Assembly (NCBI GenBank): GCA_022925895.1
Contig: JAKSYS010000138.1
Span: 1 to 64,000 of the forward strand
Length of the DNA: 64,000 nt
Source: Fragilaria crotonensis
Taxonomy: Eukaryota > Bacillariophyta > Fragilariophyceae > Fragilariales > Fragilariaceae
Direction of reading: 5' to 3'
Shown: positions 37,417 to 49,379 of the stretch, in pieces
How the letters are laid out: each line of letters opens with the position of its first letter
Numbering within the stretch: the stretch's first letter is position 1
Position numbers and translations under genes: made by a program
The notes under the pieces: model-generated
The model's database searches: none
Told to the model about the DNA's origin: nothing
The model's input: only the letters and a program-made list of their open reading frames with translations

Positions 37417-40400
37417 TTAGCAAAAGTATATTGACGCTTTCATTAAAGGGAGCAAAGTGAAGGTGTTGGTGAGAAGGACCGGTTTCAGGGGCAGGGGGAC
37501 CATGCCGTCTTGACTTACCAATTGTGCAGAATGTGCATTTAGTTCCTCCAAAAGCAATCTCTTCTCCTCACCCTCGGAGACAACATCCAGGGTGGTTTGA
37601 ACAACATAATTAGCGTAGGCATCTCGAACCATGAGCAACACAACAGAGGACCCTCCGGAGTTAGGATCGTCCACAACAACCAGCATTTCTCTAACCAGAA
37701 GATTTCTTTGCGCTGGTGTTCCATATTTCAGGAGCTTTTCGACGACGTTTGATGCAAATTTCTGTTTCGAAAGCGGCAGCAGCCCGTTCGCGATCACAAT
37801 GTGCATGATCGATTCTCTATCCTGGTGGCGACCATGCTGAAGAACATGCTGAATCACGTAGTTTCCGTATTGGTCGTCAAGAAGGACCTTGTGACACTTG
37901 GCAATTTCGTCCAACGCCAGAATCTTTTTCGGTTCCACGCAGTGCTCTAGGATTCGTTGGAGAACACGGCAGCCGTACGGATGACAAGACAAAGAAGTTA
38001 CGTTGTCCAGGACATCATTGATGATGAAATCAATTTGCTCACCAAAGAAGTTTGCTCTTTCTCCGTCATGCATAGAATACGCTTGCTTTGCCTTGGTGCT
38101 CATAACCTCGATGCATTTCTGAATAACGTGGTTGCCATTCTGATCATGAATGCAGCTGAGCACATTGTGATGAAACTCGATCAGCAATTTTGGAAGGTCA
38201 TCTTCGTCCAGCGTCTCGAGGGCCTTCTGCACAACACGGCATCCATACATTTGCAATGACAGTGGCAACATCTCGCCTTTCAAGGTATCCCTAAGCTGAG
38301 CTTTCATATCGCTTGTTCCGAATTCGAGGAGCTTTTGTACAACATAATTTCCGAACACGTCGGTGCGAAGCTGGCGGACTGCTGGGAGTACTTCAGCCAT
38401 GACAACATTCTGCTCGCTTGCGTTTCCAATCTCCAACCGCTGCTGAATGAAACGCGATCCATTCTGGTCTTGACAAAACTCCATCACATGACCCGTAATG
38501 TCCAACATTGTCCAGTCTCGATTCTTTGTAGAACGGAACTCATCGAGCAGAGGGCTCGTGGTGCTTTGTTTGGCTCGCGGGTCATCGCGACGACCACTGG
38601 CTGGCCCTGCCCCGCCACGGCGACCTTTCGTGGCAGCCTTTCCACCGCGATCAACCTCCTTGGCACGGCCTTGGACGGGAGCAGCTTCCACACCTCGAGG
38701 ATACGTGACTGGTTGATTTAAAATCACTTGCGGACCCCTTGAGTTACCCTCAACACCCTGATAGTAAGCAATGTGCCCACCGGGTTGCATAGGCATGACA
38801 GTCATGTAGTCTTGTCCTTGCACTTGATGTTGTGCATGGATCATATGCGGCTGGTGGTGTGGAGCCTGGTACTGCACAGGTTGAGCCGCAGAATAACTGA
38901 ACTGCGACGCATTCAGGTAAACTGTCTGTCCATTGGGCAGAACCGCCGTTGTGTAGGACGGAGGTTGATCGACAACTACAGTGGGGAGTGGCTGGCTGGG
39001 TGCATAGTAGACTTGTTGGCCGTCGAATTGACGAGAATGCTGTGGGTGCTGAGATGGATGAGGTTGAGAGTAGATCACCCTCGGTTGTGTTCGCGAGTGC
39101 TCATGGAACATGGGCTGCTCTTGGTGCGGGTTCATCGGTGAGACGCCTCTCGGTACAGGCACACTCAAATATTGGGTTCCAGGAGCACGTTCAATCTGCA
39201 ATACGGTGAAAATAAAAGTTAACAGGCGCAGCAGAAATCTTTCAACAAGACACGTTCAGGCTTACCCTCGTTTGCGGAAGTCCCACTACGTAGGGTTGTC
39301 CTCCCGGCCCAACCTGCAATCGTTCCATTTGTTGTGTGATGCCGCCCATTCCGTGCCCCTGTGAACCAGATGACTTGTACCCCCTCGACTCGGCATGCGG
39401 CTTCTGCTGATACTCGTCCATGCGGTGATTTTCATAATGATCATTTGCAAAGGTGTCCAATGGCGATGCTGTTGTTGCACGCTTCTCGTAATCAAAGTCG
39501 TTGCGCTCGTAGATTGCGCCTGCAGGCAGAGATCGGGGAGGAGGAGCGTGGCGGTCGATGCTGTGATTGTTGTTGTTGTTGTAGCCCGAGAACGGATCTC
39601 CGTGGCTGTACGGCGGCGGAGAATCTTCCTTGATCAAATCCATCAACGTCTTGGGAGCAGGCCTCACCGCCTCACTTCCACCGTGCTTTGGACCAATACC
39701 TAGGGAAGCCAAGACCGAAGACGAAGGTTCATATCCCGTCATGGAAGGTCCAGCTGAGGTTGATCTTCGTATCCCCTGCTGGGCATATGAATCGCCACCG
39801 ATGTACGTATCGCCGCCAGTCAATTCCCGCAAATGACTACTGCTTCTTGAAGATAGACCAGGAGGAGGAGCAACTCGAGGAGTGTCGCTTAAGAAAGTAG
39901 GTGCTGCAGATCGAGAACGAGCAAAATGAGGTTCATCCGGTAATCCTGTTGATTCTCTTGGCGAATGATGATCGACATGATAATCAAATCCCGAACTAGA
40001 AGATCGCGACGTTCCTCTAGCCACGGATGATGGCCCATCGGAAAGACCGCTGCTTAGCAATGCGTTCGATAGCGACGTTCCGGCATAACTCAGGGGGGCG
40101 GTGGAGCGTCCGGTGTCGTCCTCCAACCCACCATTGAAGGCAAACGATGACGAGGTCAGTGGCGCCGAATCTCTCCCTCCCATGAACAAGCCCACATCCC
40201 TATGGTTTGGAGTACTGTTTCTGAACAAAACCTGGAAGCACAGGTGAGATCAGATATGTACTCACTTCAGCTTCAGTTTCAATGCTATAAACATATTCCA
40301 CATAGGCACATAGGGCAACAACGTAACGTACCTCCGAATCCTCCATCAAAGTTCCACCACCATTGAACTTATGCTGATCGGTGGAAACCGGAGGGGCGGA

Positions 40401-40493
40401 CGTTGACCTTTCGATGAAGTGGCCAAGAAGTACCTGATGTTCCAAACGTTCCTCCCGAGACACGTGCTGTTCCCCGTGCCATGGACTCCGCAT
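37417..40493 (-). CDS. Pumilio-family (PUF) RNA-binding protein
   Basis: The exons are 40332-40493, 39266-40231 and 37417-39195, with introns of 100 bp and 70 bp, giving 968 residues. The first 600 residues or so are low-complexity, rich in Ser, Gly, Pro, Gln and His. The C-terminal 340 residues are eight PUF repeats. Their RNA-contact helices read, in order: SRFIQQ, NYVVQK, CRVVQK, NHVIQK, CRVLQR, NYVIQH, SNVVEK and NYVVQT. This is the canonical Pumilio code and predicts recognition of UGUAUAUA-type 3'UTR sites. PUF proteins repress or localise mRNAs in the cytoplasm. The next upstream in-frame codon is only a TTG, so the ATG at 40493 was chosen; an earlier non-coding exon is possible. Confidence 0.93.
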
Positions 40494-41782
40494 GCTGGAT
40501 GGCTTTTCGTTTCTTTTTGATGGTGATTGAGAGCCTGAATGCTTCCAGTTTTGGGTGTTGCAACGAAGTTGCAATATATATATATATGTTTATGTTATGT
40601 ACAAATCCCTTGGAGCCGGGCCTTTTTCAACAGAGCATCGCCGGTGAGATCGTTGTCACAATCAAAGACGTAAGACTTTGTATACGTGAAGCGTGAAGGA
40701 CGAAGGGACACTACTTGCGGCGGGAATGCTATCAGCCTCTCAAGTTTTATTCCCAACTCCCAACCAAGCTAAAAACCTCAAACGAATGTAAGGCGATCAG
40801 TGCATCCGCCGAAAGGAATGTCTGCCGGTTAGGTTGCATTTGTTCTACCAGCAGGGTCCGTGGAGGATAGTACTGGAAGACCTCCAAGGAAAATCTACAT
40901 GAATCCAATACCAGATACGCACGCCATCCTACGAACACCCATACTGCAACACACATAGGATGAACGCAGTGGCAGGGATTGTTGCATCCTCTCCACCACA
41001 GATTCTAAACATGGTCGGAAACTTGCTCCGAAACAGCCGAATTTTGATTGGTGAATTCTAGCAGCTGGACTTTCTATGCATATAAGGAATGCAGCAGGGA
41101 TGTCGCCGGCTGCAGGGCCTGGTCTTCCGAGGAGACATAGCGAATATGTCAACAGCAACGACTCTGCTATATTTTGCTTACCTGTTACGACTATTCCGCT
41201 TATTCTAGTTATTTTTCAAGATGTCGTTTTTTTCCGAGAGTCGTAGTGTCGAGATTGTCCTGGTGCCAGAGGGAGTTATTTCTGTGGTGTTGTATTCCAA
41301 ATATTTCGAGGTTCAATGAATAATAGGTCTGTGGTGGACGGAGTGGTGTCTGTTGTCATACAGTGTACAGTGTACAGTGTACAGTGTACAGTGTACAGTG
41401 TACAGTGTACAGTGTACAGTAGTCAATACTGCATGTCTGACGTCCGTGTAAAGATACTACAATTCTTCTACCGGTAGCTGTAGCAGTCGGCGAAGGGTAT
41501 CAGTGTATGGAACGAATGGAATCAATGAAGTTCAGGCCCAAGCAACGCTGTGCCAGTTGAGAAAACAGAAAACACCGGTAGAATTAGACTACCACACATA
41601 AAAAAATGATCTCGGAGAACTACAACTCTATAACCTCAACTATGCGTACCGATGGGGTGGAATGTGGGTGGAATGTGTTCGGGCCTCAAGAGGAGCATTT
41701 CGCGAAATAACATTGTTCTATGTTGGACTTATTACCTGGTACTCTACATCCGCAACGAGCTTAATCTTCGTCCGCAACGAGC
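40494..41782. other. Intergenic, 1.3 kb with microsatellite
   Basis: This is the upstream region of the Pumilio gene and the downstream region of plastid EF-G. It holds a short TA repeat at about 40577-40588 and the CAGTGTA array listed separately. No convincing gene is seen. Confidence 0.5.
41361..41420. repeat. Tandem repeat (CAGTGTA), 8.6 copies
   Basis: This is a perfect 7-bp tandem array of 60 bp. Each unit junction contains TGTACA, a palindrome. Confidence 0.95.
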
Positions 41783-41792
41783 TTAATCTTCG
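41749..41792. repeat. 22-bp direct duplication over the EF-G stop codon
   Basis: Two identical adjacent 22-bp copies cover the last EF-G codons and the stop. The first stop in the transcript still ends the protein normally, so the second copy is untranslated. Confidence 0.9.
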
Positions 41793-44264
41793 TCCCTGGC
41801 GACGAAACCCTTCTTCAATTCATCCTCGATATTGGGAGGGCAGAAATCGTAGTTTGCAAGCTTCATGGAGTAGTTAGCACGTCCCTTCGACATGGAACGG
41901 AGAGTAGACACGTACTGGAACATATTGGCCAAAGGAACTTGGGCAGAGATTGTCTTGACGTTTCCTCGCTCTCCAAGATCTCCAACCATACCACGGCGAG
42001 CATTGATATCTCCAAGAATGTCTCCCATGTATTCCTCAGGCGTGGTAATATCGACTTGCATGAGGGGTTCCATAAGGCGAGCCTTGGCCTTTCGAAGACC
42101 TTCACGAGTGGCGGCGCGTCCGGCAATCTCGAAAGCCATGACGGAGGAGTCGACGTCGTGGTAAGCACCATCAACGAGAGTTGCCTTCATGCCGAGCACC
42201 GGGAACCCAGCAATCACACCCTGTCCGAGGACGGACTCGATACCCTTTTGTACACCAGGAATGTATTCCTTTGGAACACTGCCTCCCTTAATATCAGAAA
42301 CGAATTCGAAATCCATAGATCCTTCTTCATCCGAAAAATCCTTAGGCTCGAAAACCAACTTAATGCGAGCGTACTGTCCGGAACCTCCAGACTGCTTCTT
42401 GTGGACGTAGTCAATCTCAGCCTTGGTAGTGATAGCTTCTCGGTAAGACACTTGTGGCGCACCAACGTTGGCCTCGACGTTGTACTCGCGCTTCATTCGG
42501 TCGACAATGATCTCAAGGTGGAGCTCTCCCATGCCCTCAATGACAGTCTGGCCGGTCTCCTCGTCGCGCGAGAAACGGAAGGAAGGATCTTCAGCAGCAA
42601 GGCGCATGAGGGCCTCGCCCATCTTCTGTTGATCGGCCTTGGTCTTGGGTTCGACCGCAACCTTGATGACAGGTTCAGGGAAGTCCATCTTCTCAAGAAT
42701 CACGGCGTTGTTCTTGTCGCAAAGGGTCTCACCGGTGGTGGTATCCTTAAGGCCAACGAGGGCAACAATATCTCCAGCGACGGCAGACTTGATCTCGGTA
42801 CGCTCGTTTGCGTGCATCTGAAGCATACGTCCAATACGTTCATTCTTACCCTTGACAGAGTTGTAGACACTGGTTCCGGCCTCCATGACACCAGAATAGA
42901 TACGAGTAAAAGTCAAGGTGCCCACAAACGGATCGGTGGCGATCTTGAAGGCAAGAGCCGACAAAGGGTCGGCATCTGAGGATTGACGACTGGTTTCTTC
43001 ACCGTCTTCGGTAACTCCAGCGATAGCCTCAACATCCAAAGGCGAAGGCATGTAGTCTACGACAGCATCCAAAAGCGGCTGAACACCCTTGTTCTTGAAT
43101 GCAGTTCCCGTGACAACAGGAACGAAGGAGAGGTTGAGAGTTCCCTTGCGGATGAGCTTCTTCATGGTAGGAACATCTGGTTCCTCTCCCTCGAGGTATG
43201 CCATGAGGACGTCCTCGTCTTGTTCAACAGCAAGCTCGACAAGCTTCGCATGCCATTCGACAGCCTTCGTCTTGAGCTCGGCAGTGACAAGGGGATGGTC
43301 GCATTCATCAAGTGGGATTACATCGAAAGATGCTCCGAGGTCCTCCCCTCCCCAGATAACAGCCTCCATGGTAACAAGATCGATGACACCTGTGAATTCA
43401 CCCTCAGTTCCGATAGGAAGTTGAAGAACTGCGGGAGTGGCAGCGAGTAAACTGATGATAGTGTCAACGCAGAAATAGAAGTTGGCACCCGTTCGGTCCA
43501 TTTTATTGAGGAAGCACATTCGTGGAACCTTGTACTTGTCAGCCTGACGCCAGACAGTTTCGGTTTGTGGCTCAACACCGGCAACACCATCAAAAACAGC
43601 GACAGCACCATCAAGGACACGAAGGGAACGTTCAACTTCAAGAGTGAAATCGACGTGACCAGGTGTGTCAATAATGTTGATGCGGTGGTCCTTCCATGCG
43701 CAAGTGGTAGCAGCAGACGTGATGGTGATACCACGCTCTTGTTCTTGCTCCATCCAGTCCATTGTGGCTCCTCCCTCGTGGACTTCACCAATTTTGTAAG
43801 ACTTGCCCGTGTAGTAAAGAATACGTTCGGTAGTGGTGGTCTTTCCTGCATCAATGTGGGCCATGATACCAATATTACGGTAGAACTCAAGGTCGATTTC
43901 ACGTTGTTTGGCCGACGAAGCAACCTTCTTGTCGACTGTTTGAGCGACCATATTGAGAGCAGTAAGGCTCTAAGAGTGGGAGTGACGGCAGCATCAGAAA
44001 ACGAAGCAACAGATCATACTCCAGATAGGAAGGCATCACTGCGAAAAGCAATCTTCCACAAGGATCGATTCATTCCATCCTTCAGTGTATGAACTCACCT
44101 TGTCAGACGCGACAATTGACCCTTGAGCATTGACAACACGGTTGAACCCGTGAGTTGCTGGGCTCAACGGCGCTTTCAAGAAAGCAGCCCCGGGGGGCAA
44201 AAGCCCCAACCGAGGCGAGCGCCATGGCGAGAGCAGCAGCTCCTGCAAGTCCCTTGGAAACCAT
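41783..44264 (-). CDS. Plastid translation elongation factor G
   Basis: This GTPase drives ribosome translocation in the plastid. Exon 1 is 44099-44264, the intron is 43970-44098 (129 bp) and exon 2 is 41783-43969. The mature part is one clean frame with G1 [16 protein letters not shown]3 DTPGHVDF and G4 NKMDR, then domains II-V to the end (GFVARDED). The sequence is closest to bacterial/plastid EF-G. Exon 1 encodes a bipartite presequence: a signal peptide ending ASVGAFAP, the diatom cleavage motif for import through four membranes. The transit part ([17 protein letters not shown]) is read one base out of phase, with one base too many in the C/G run at about 44188-44197. That is probably a sequence error, because the rest is intact. 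Length is about 783 residues. Confidence 0.93.
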
Positions 44265-44893
44265 TGTGCTAAGTGGAGTGACTAAGAGAGGAGTGAAGGG
44301 GAAGTGAACTCGTAGGTGGTACAAGCTACTTGTTCTATTCCGAATGTGGTCAGATCTGACATCGGAGTGGATCTGATGGAGGAAAGGTAAACTGACGCAT
44401 CTTCCACTCGTACGACAACGCAATATCACGACGGAAGGACGGTGTGCGTGGCACTCCAACTCATCCACAAAATTCCTGTCGTCCTACAAACCACCGTGCA
44501 ATGCAGGAATGACGAATCTCAGACAAATCAAAAATGAGCAAGAGCAGCAGATTCTTATCTATGGGTGCACGTGACACGCGACTGCACATCATTTCATAAT
44601 ACGACTGTACAGTAGCTTTCACAGCATGTCGGTACATCAACTGATGTACTGGAGTATTCTATACCGGTAGCGTTGCTCAACGGTAAATAGTTGCTTGATC
44701 TCATCAGTAGACGAGAATCTGTTGGAAACCTTGATCCACTCAACGAATCTTGTCTTCAGACGAAGTCCGTCGACCATGGCGCCATTGGAAAACCAACGAG
44801 CAGTCTCAACCAGCCAACATTAAAGTATATAAGCATCAAAAAGAGCCTGCACAAGTTCGATGATCCCCTGTACAGAGCTATTTGTTGCATTAA
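44265..44893. other. Intergenic between EF-G and CK2 beta
   Basis: This holds the upstream region of EF-G and the 3' flank of CK2 beta. No gene, RNA or clear repeat is seen. Confidence 0.5.
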
Positions 44894-46298
44894 CTACTTT
44901 CTGTTTGGTCGGGCCTTCGATTTGCGGGTTGAAGGACGCTGCTGTTCTATTTGTTGAGGCCCCTCCTCACGATGCTTGTGGTAAAGCGAGGAGCTGTGGA
45001 TCCTAAATCCGTAGACACGAGGAATATAGAACTGCGTCGGCTTGGCTGGGACCATGTCCTGTAGGAAGGAGAGAAATTAGCCTACAGAGTTGAGATCAAG
45101 ATTGGGCAATTGGAACCACAGCACATACCGGGTGGGTCATTAAATACAAGTGAGGAAACGTTGTCCCAAAATAGGCACCATCAATGTTGGCCTGCCGAGT
45201 CGACTTCGGAAAGAAAAGTCCGTGGCAACGAGGACAGAAAACGTTGACTGTGTAATTACGAGGTAAATCACTTAATCCCACGGGCAGAACCGGCTGGCCC
45301 TGACAGAAAACGTGAGGACATCGCCCGAAGGACGCAACTCTATACTTTTCGTACATCGCATGCATTCCTCGGTTGGTAACGATGTATCTGAAAGGTTGTT
45401 AGCAATGAAATCCGGACGTGCGAACGGTAAAACACAACATCAGCTTACCTGGCATGAATCAAGCCGTAGAGCATCTCCACTGCTGACTCAACGATCTCTT
45501 GTTGTTCCTAGATATAAACAAAAGACGTTAGTCCACATGAGAAACCAGAATTGCATCTTCACTTGCAACAGCAATTTGTGCATTTTACGACGTCCGCCAA
45601 TCAGCACATGCTGTCGACGATGGCCTTGTATAAAAGGCACAAGAAGTAGGACCACGGGTGCAATGATGCCTTTTGAACACAGAAAAACCTACCTCCGTCA
45701 GAGTATCCTCCATCGGCATTTCCACGTCGAGCACCATATCAAGAGCATGATCATAATACGGCACCAAACCGTACAGTCCAGTCAGATTGAAGTCGTCTTG
45801 AATGTAGTCTTCATCAACTTCACAGAAGAATTCGTTTCCGCGGAGCGAACAGAACCACGTAATCCAACATCCATCATCATCACTGGCTGAGATTTCCGAC
45901 GACTCTTCCTCGTCATCTTCGTCTTCCTCATCTTCTTCTTCATCTGCAAATTTCTCAGCAGCGGCAGCTTCAATAGTTTGGCGTCTTGTTGGTGCCTTCG
46001 CCTGCGGTGGTTGAGCCGCCGCAGCTGCAGCAGCAGTATTCTGAAGAACTTGAAGCGCCTGCGAAGCTTCAGCCGATGCATTTGTGACAGTAGGATCGCG
46101 GGCACTGGGGGGCAAGGCTTCCAGAGAATCAGCAGTCCTAACCATGGGTATGTCTTCCCCAAATTGTCCACCTTCCAAGGACAACCGCTCCATCATGTCA
46201 CCCGGAACTTCGGATTTTCGTTTCATGGGACGATCAATCTCGGCTATATCATCTTCCTCTGTATTTGGTTTCGATTCTATGCCGCCATTGCTTGACAT
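44894..46298 (-). CDS. CKB: Casein kinase 2 regulatory subunit beta
   Basis: CK2 beta dimers assemble and steer the CK2 holoenzyme. The exons are 45693-46298, 45449-45507, 45129-45387 and 44894-45058, giving 362 residues. The introns are 185, 61 and 70 bp. The conserved domain starts at about residue 143 with [20 protein letters not shown] and continues with the acidic loop region, [17 protein letters not shown] and the zinc finger. Finger ligands are C-P-H-V-F-C and C-P-R-C, followed by [12 protein letters not shown] and the VYGFRIH end. The 140-residue N-terminal extension is unusual: alanine-rich, then a run of Asp/Glu just before the domain. The C-terminal tail is basic ([11 protein letters not shown]). 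Confidence 0.95.
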
Positions 46299-47317
46299 TG
46301 TATTGAGAACACTACTACACAAGAGTCGGAAATGCACGACACGAACCTCCCAAAGTCGTTATCGTTACAACAAGTCGTTTGCTGCGAACACCTACAAAAA
46401 GCTCCCACCCCAATTTCAGCATGACTTCCGCCACTTCCGCAACTTCCCAATGCCGGATCAAGGACAGAAAGCAAAATCCTCTTGTCATTTTATTGAGTGC
46501 AGCTTGGAATATTAAGTATATATGCAGTATAGAGTAAATATAACTTGAAAAACAGGTGGTTTGCAATCGAACAGATTTTTAAACGGCGCAACGATGCAAA
46601 GAACTAAACATTCGTATGTCATATATACGAGGGTCTCTACTAGAGCATGACTACTGGATATATATGTGTTGCAGGTTAGGCGTTAGGCCGACCACTTGTG
46701 CAGGACTCGTATGTCTCCTTGCAGTATTCAAATTTACATCGAATTTGCTTTTGTGATTTGGTACGGAGTACACCTATCCTCTAGAGTAGTAGAGTCAAGA
46801 GTACTACATGTGTGTATAGTTGGAATACCCCACACATTTATGATGATGCATAGTTGCATAGATGACGGACATTCTGAACCCATGTGCAGTTCCGTTGTAC
46901 AGTATGCATATCAGCAACGCATAACAGTACGGTACCCTTGTACTGTCTCATGTGAACACTGGCGAAATCCGACCAGTTCCTGTCTGTTGCGGATACTTCA
47001 CATCGTATGTCATTTATGTCAGATAGTTATAGACACCAAAACGAGGGTACCAGCTCTACCAGCTACTCGTACCAGGTACTCGTACTGGTACTAGTACTGT
47101 ACCAGCACCTGAATTCACAATTCACACTCAGTCTGTCCACAGCCCACAGCCCACTGCCCACTCTGCCCACTCTCGTCCACGACGAATGCAAGAGTGTTAC
47201 AAATTCGACTCGGGTCCTGCACCGATTACCGTGTCATTCCGTCATTCCCTTTCGACATCCAGCAGGTTCCCACCTTGTTTCTCGACCATCTCTCCCTGTT
47301 CATTCGTTTAATCCATC
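46299..47317. other. Intergenic between divergent genes, GTAC-rich
   Basis: This is the shared upstream region of CK2 beta (minus) and prefoldin 5 (plus). Repeated TATATA words lie at about 46620-46670, and a dense GTACCAGGTACTCGTACTGG-type run at about 47040-47110. No gene is seen. Confidence 0.55.
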
Positions 47318-47794
47318 ATGACCGATCGAAACAGCATAGATCTGGATAATATGAGTTTGGACGAACTCAATAACTTGAAACAGCAACAAGAACAGCAACT
47401 CCAAGCGTTCACCCAGCGGTACGCTCAATTACGTGCGGCTGCCGCGCGTTTGGCAGCGTCGGACCGCGCCGTCCTCGAGTTGGGACCAGATTCGGAAGGG
47501 AAGCAAGTCATGGTGCCACTCACCTCATCACTCTACGTTCCGGGCAAAGTTAGAGATCCACAATCCCTACTAGTCGAACTGGGAACTGGATTTTATGTGG
47601 AGAAGAGCACCCAAGATTGTTCCGAGTTTCTACAGAGGAAACTCAAGCTTGTGGATGCAAATTCGGAGAATGTTATGAATGCTATTCAAGATGTGAGGAC
47701 TAACATTGAATCGATTCATTCGGCTATGCAGGGCAAGCTTTTGGAGATTCGGGCTAGGCAAGAAGGTCGAAGATTACAAAGTATTCATGAGTAA
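47318..47794 (+). CDS. PFDN5: Prefoldin subunit 5
   Basis: Prefoldin is the hexameric chaperone that passes unfolded actin and tubulin to the CCT chaperonin; subunit 5 is alpha-type. The 158-residue intronless frame starts at ATG 47318. It has an N-terminal coiled coil (LDELNNLKQQQEQQLQAF), a central beta-hairpin region (VMVPLTSSLYVPGKV, VELGTGFYVEKS) and a second coiled coil to the end. Length and order match the family. The neighbours are unrelated. Confidence 0.9.
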   Translation: MTDRNSIDLDNMSLDELNNLKQQQEQQLQAFTQRYAQLRAAAARLAASDRAVLELGPDSEGKQVMVPLTSSLYVPGKVRDPQSLLVELGTGFYVEKSTQDCSEFLQRKLKLVDANSENVMNAIQDVRTNIESIHSAMQGKLLEIRARQEGRRLQSIHE

Positions 47795-48475
47795 TCATCC
47801 TGATTCATGTCCATCCTTGCTTTGCAGATGTGATGAAAAATAAGAAAGTAAAGCACATCCTCTTCCGTTATGTTCATTACTCTGATGAGAGCGTAATAGT
47901 ACTCAGAGAACAGTGTACATAATGATGTAAATCGCCGACATCAGTAGTTACAATTCGGTCATTCCTGATCTTGAAAACGGCGTTCTCGGGTTGTCTCCAT
48001 AGTCCGTAGGGCACTCATATTTCTCTAACAATGGCAATCCAGTAAATACGAATTGATGTCACGCACCATGCGTCGAATGCAACGAAAAGAAGTGGATGCC
48101 GATTCGGGGTTCGGAACCGTGAGATGGAAGGACGAGATTTCCGTGTTTCGATGAGAACCGTCAGATGTCATCACGTGGCCATGGGCTTCAGTCACAGTCG
48201 TGAGTTCTTAGCTCGCGTCTCCACCGGGACTCTTGTGGTCGATAAAGATGCGCTTCTGTTAAGAAGGAACGGACACGATCGCACTCTCAGCATGTCCTTG
48301 CAAGTCAGACGATGCGTTCTGAGAAGGTTTAATCGGATCTATTTCCCGACTACCAGGTACTGGGACTACTTTGTTGGAGAAGGAAATTCTTAATGCAGTA
48401 TACTAATCAGTGGGAGATGCAATGAAGCTTGCAACACTCAAAACTCTGACAACCGTAGCTGCATCAAAGGCACGC
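47795..48475. other. Intergenic, no gene seen
   Basis: This lies between the convergent prefoldin 5 gene and the small basic-protein gene. A frame at 48124-48393 looks random in composition and has no recognisable motif. Confidence 0.45.
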
Positions 48476-49379
48476 TTAGACTCGTCGAACGAACTCTGCG
48501 CGAGGATGCAGACCACGATAAAGGTAGAGCGTTCCCGTCAACATGTTAACTTTGACAACTTCTTCTCCATCGTCAGACTTGATTCGTTTCGCGCTTTGCT
48601 TTGGGGGTGATATACGCCGCTTCTTTAACACATTGGATTCAACGGATCCTGGTGCTGCAACGAGTGATGGGTTGACATCACTATCAATTTTGGCCTGACG
48701 ACGAAGGCTGCGTTGTTCTCGTGCGGCCTGTCTGACCACAGGGACGAAGCTGCTTGGGGCTTCGGCGTGGATCTCAGTGGAGACTTGAATGTCGGAAAAT
48801 GAAACAGATTTGTTTTCCTTCTTCTTATCACTCTGGTCGTAGCTCCCCTTTTCATCAGGCTTGTCTCCGTCGTCTGATGACACTGAACTCTTCGATGTTT
48901 TCTTGGATTGGATGGAGGAGCTTGATGATATGGACGTACGAACACGACGAGGTGCTTGTCCATGTCCAACAGGTGTACCGTCTTCGTCTGCGGCCTTGAT
49001 TAGCTCTCCGAACGCCTTCTCGTAGAGTTCCTCGTCCTTGTGCGGGTGGTCGTCGAAAGTCACCAGCCATCTCGGGTTTGGAGTTACACCAACTGAAAGC
49101 CTGTACGCGAGCCTTCCATGGACGACAGCACCATTGCGAATTATCTTGAGGAGCGATCAAGAAGAGGGATAGTCAGAAATCGGATTGCGGTACAAGAAAT
49201 GCCGACCCACTAGGTGCCTACACACTGCTCCGCCTCGAACTGAAATCTGACGCTTCGATGATGTATTGTCGCCCACCCCAACTGCTGAACACATTTCTTA
49301 CCTCAACAACATCACCAACACTGTATGAGGAAGTTTTTTTCCGAGTACCGCGGCTTGAACGGCGGAGTGGAGGTCCCAT
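48476..49379 (-). CDS. Small basic protein, paralogue 1 of a divergent pair (unknown)
   Basis: Exon 1 is 49302-49379, the intron is 49145-49301 (GTAAGA...TCAAG) and exon 2 is 48476-49144, giving 248 residues. I do not recognise the family. It begins basic (RRSSRGTRKKTSS). The block YSVGDVVE, joined across the intron to the segment ending NPRWLVTFDD, has the look of a small beta-barrel such as Tudor or chromo-barrel. A conserved KDEELYEKAFGE follows, then a long Ser/Lys-rich disordered region. The C-terminus is VVKVNMLTGTLYLYRG. It shares both conserved blocks and the intron position with the plus-strand gene at 50113-50931. A nuclear role is plausible but unproven. Confidence 0.75.

Noticed and set aside
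41361-41420. Short regular repeats as a possible CRISPR array
   Set aside because: The unit is 7 bp with no spacers, and the genome is clearly eukaryotic.
42000-43450. Long plus-strand frames such as 41939-42979 over plastid EF-G
   Set aside because: Antisense shadows of the strongly conserved EF-G sequence.
48124-48393. A frame downstream of prefoldin 5
   Set aside because: Arginine- and histidine-rich without any recognisable pattern. I also considered it as RNA-coding on the minus strand but found no tRNA-like fold.
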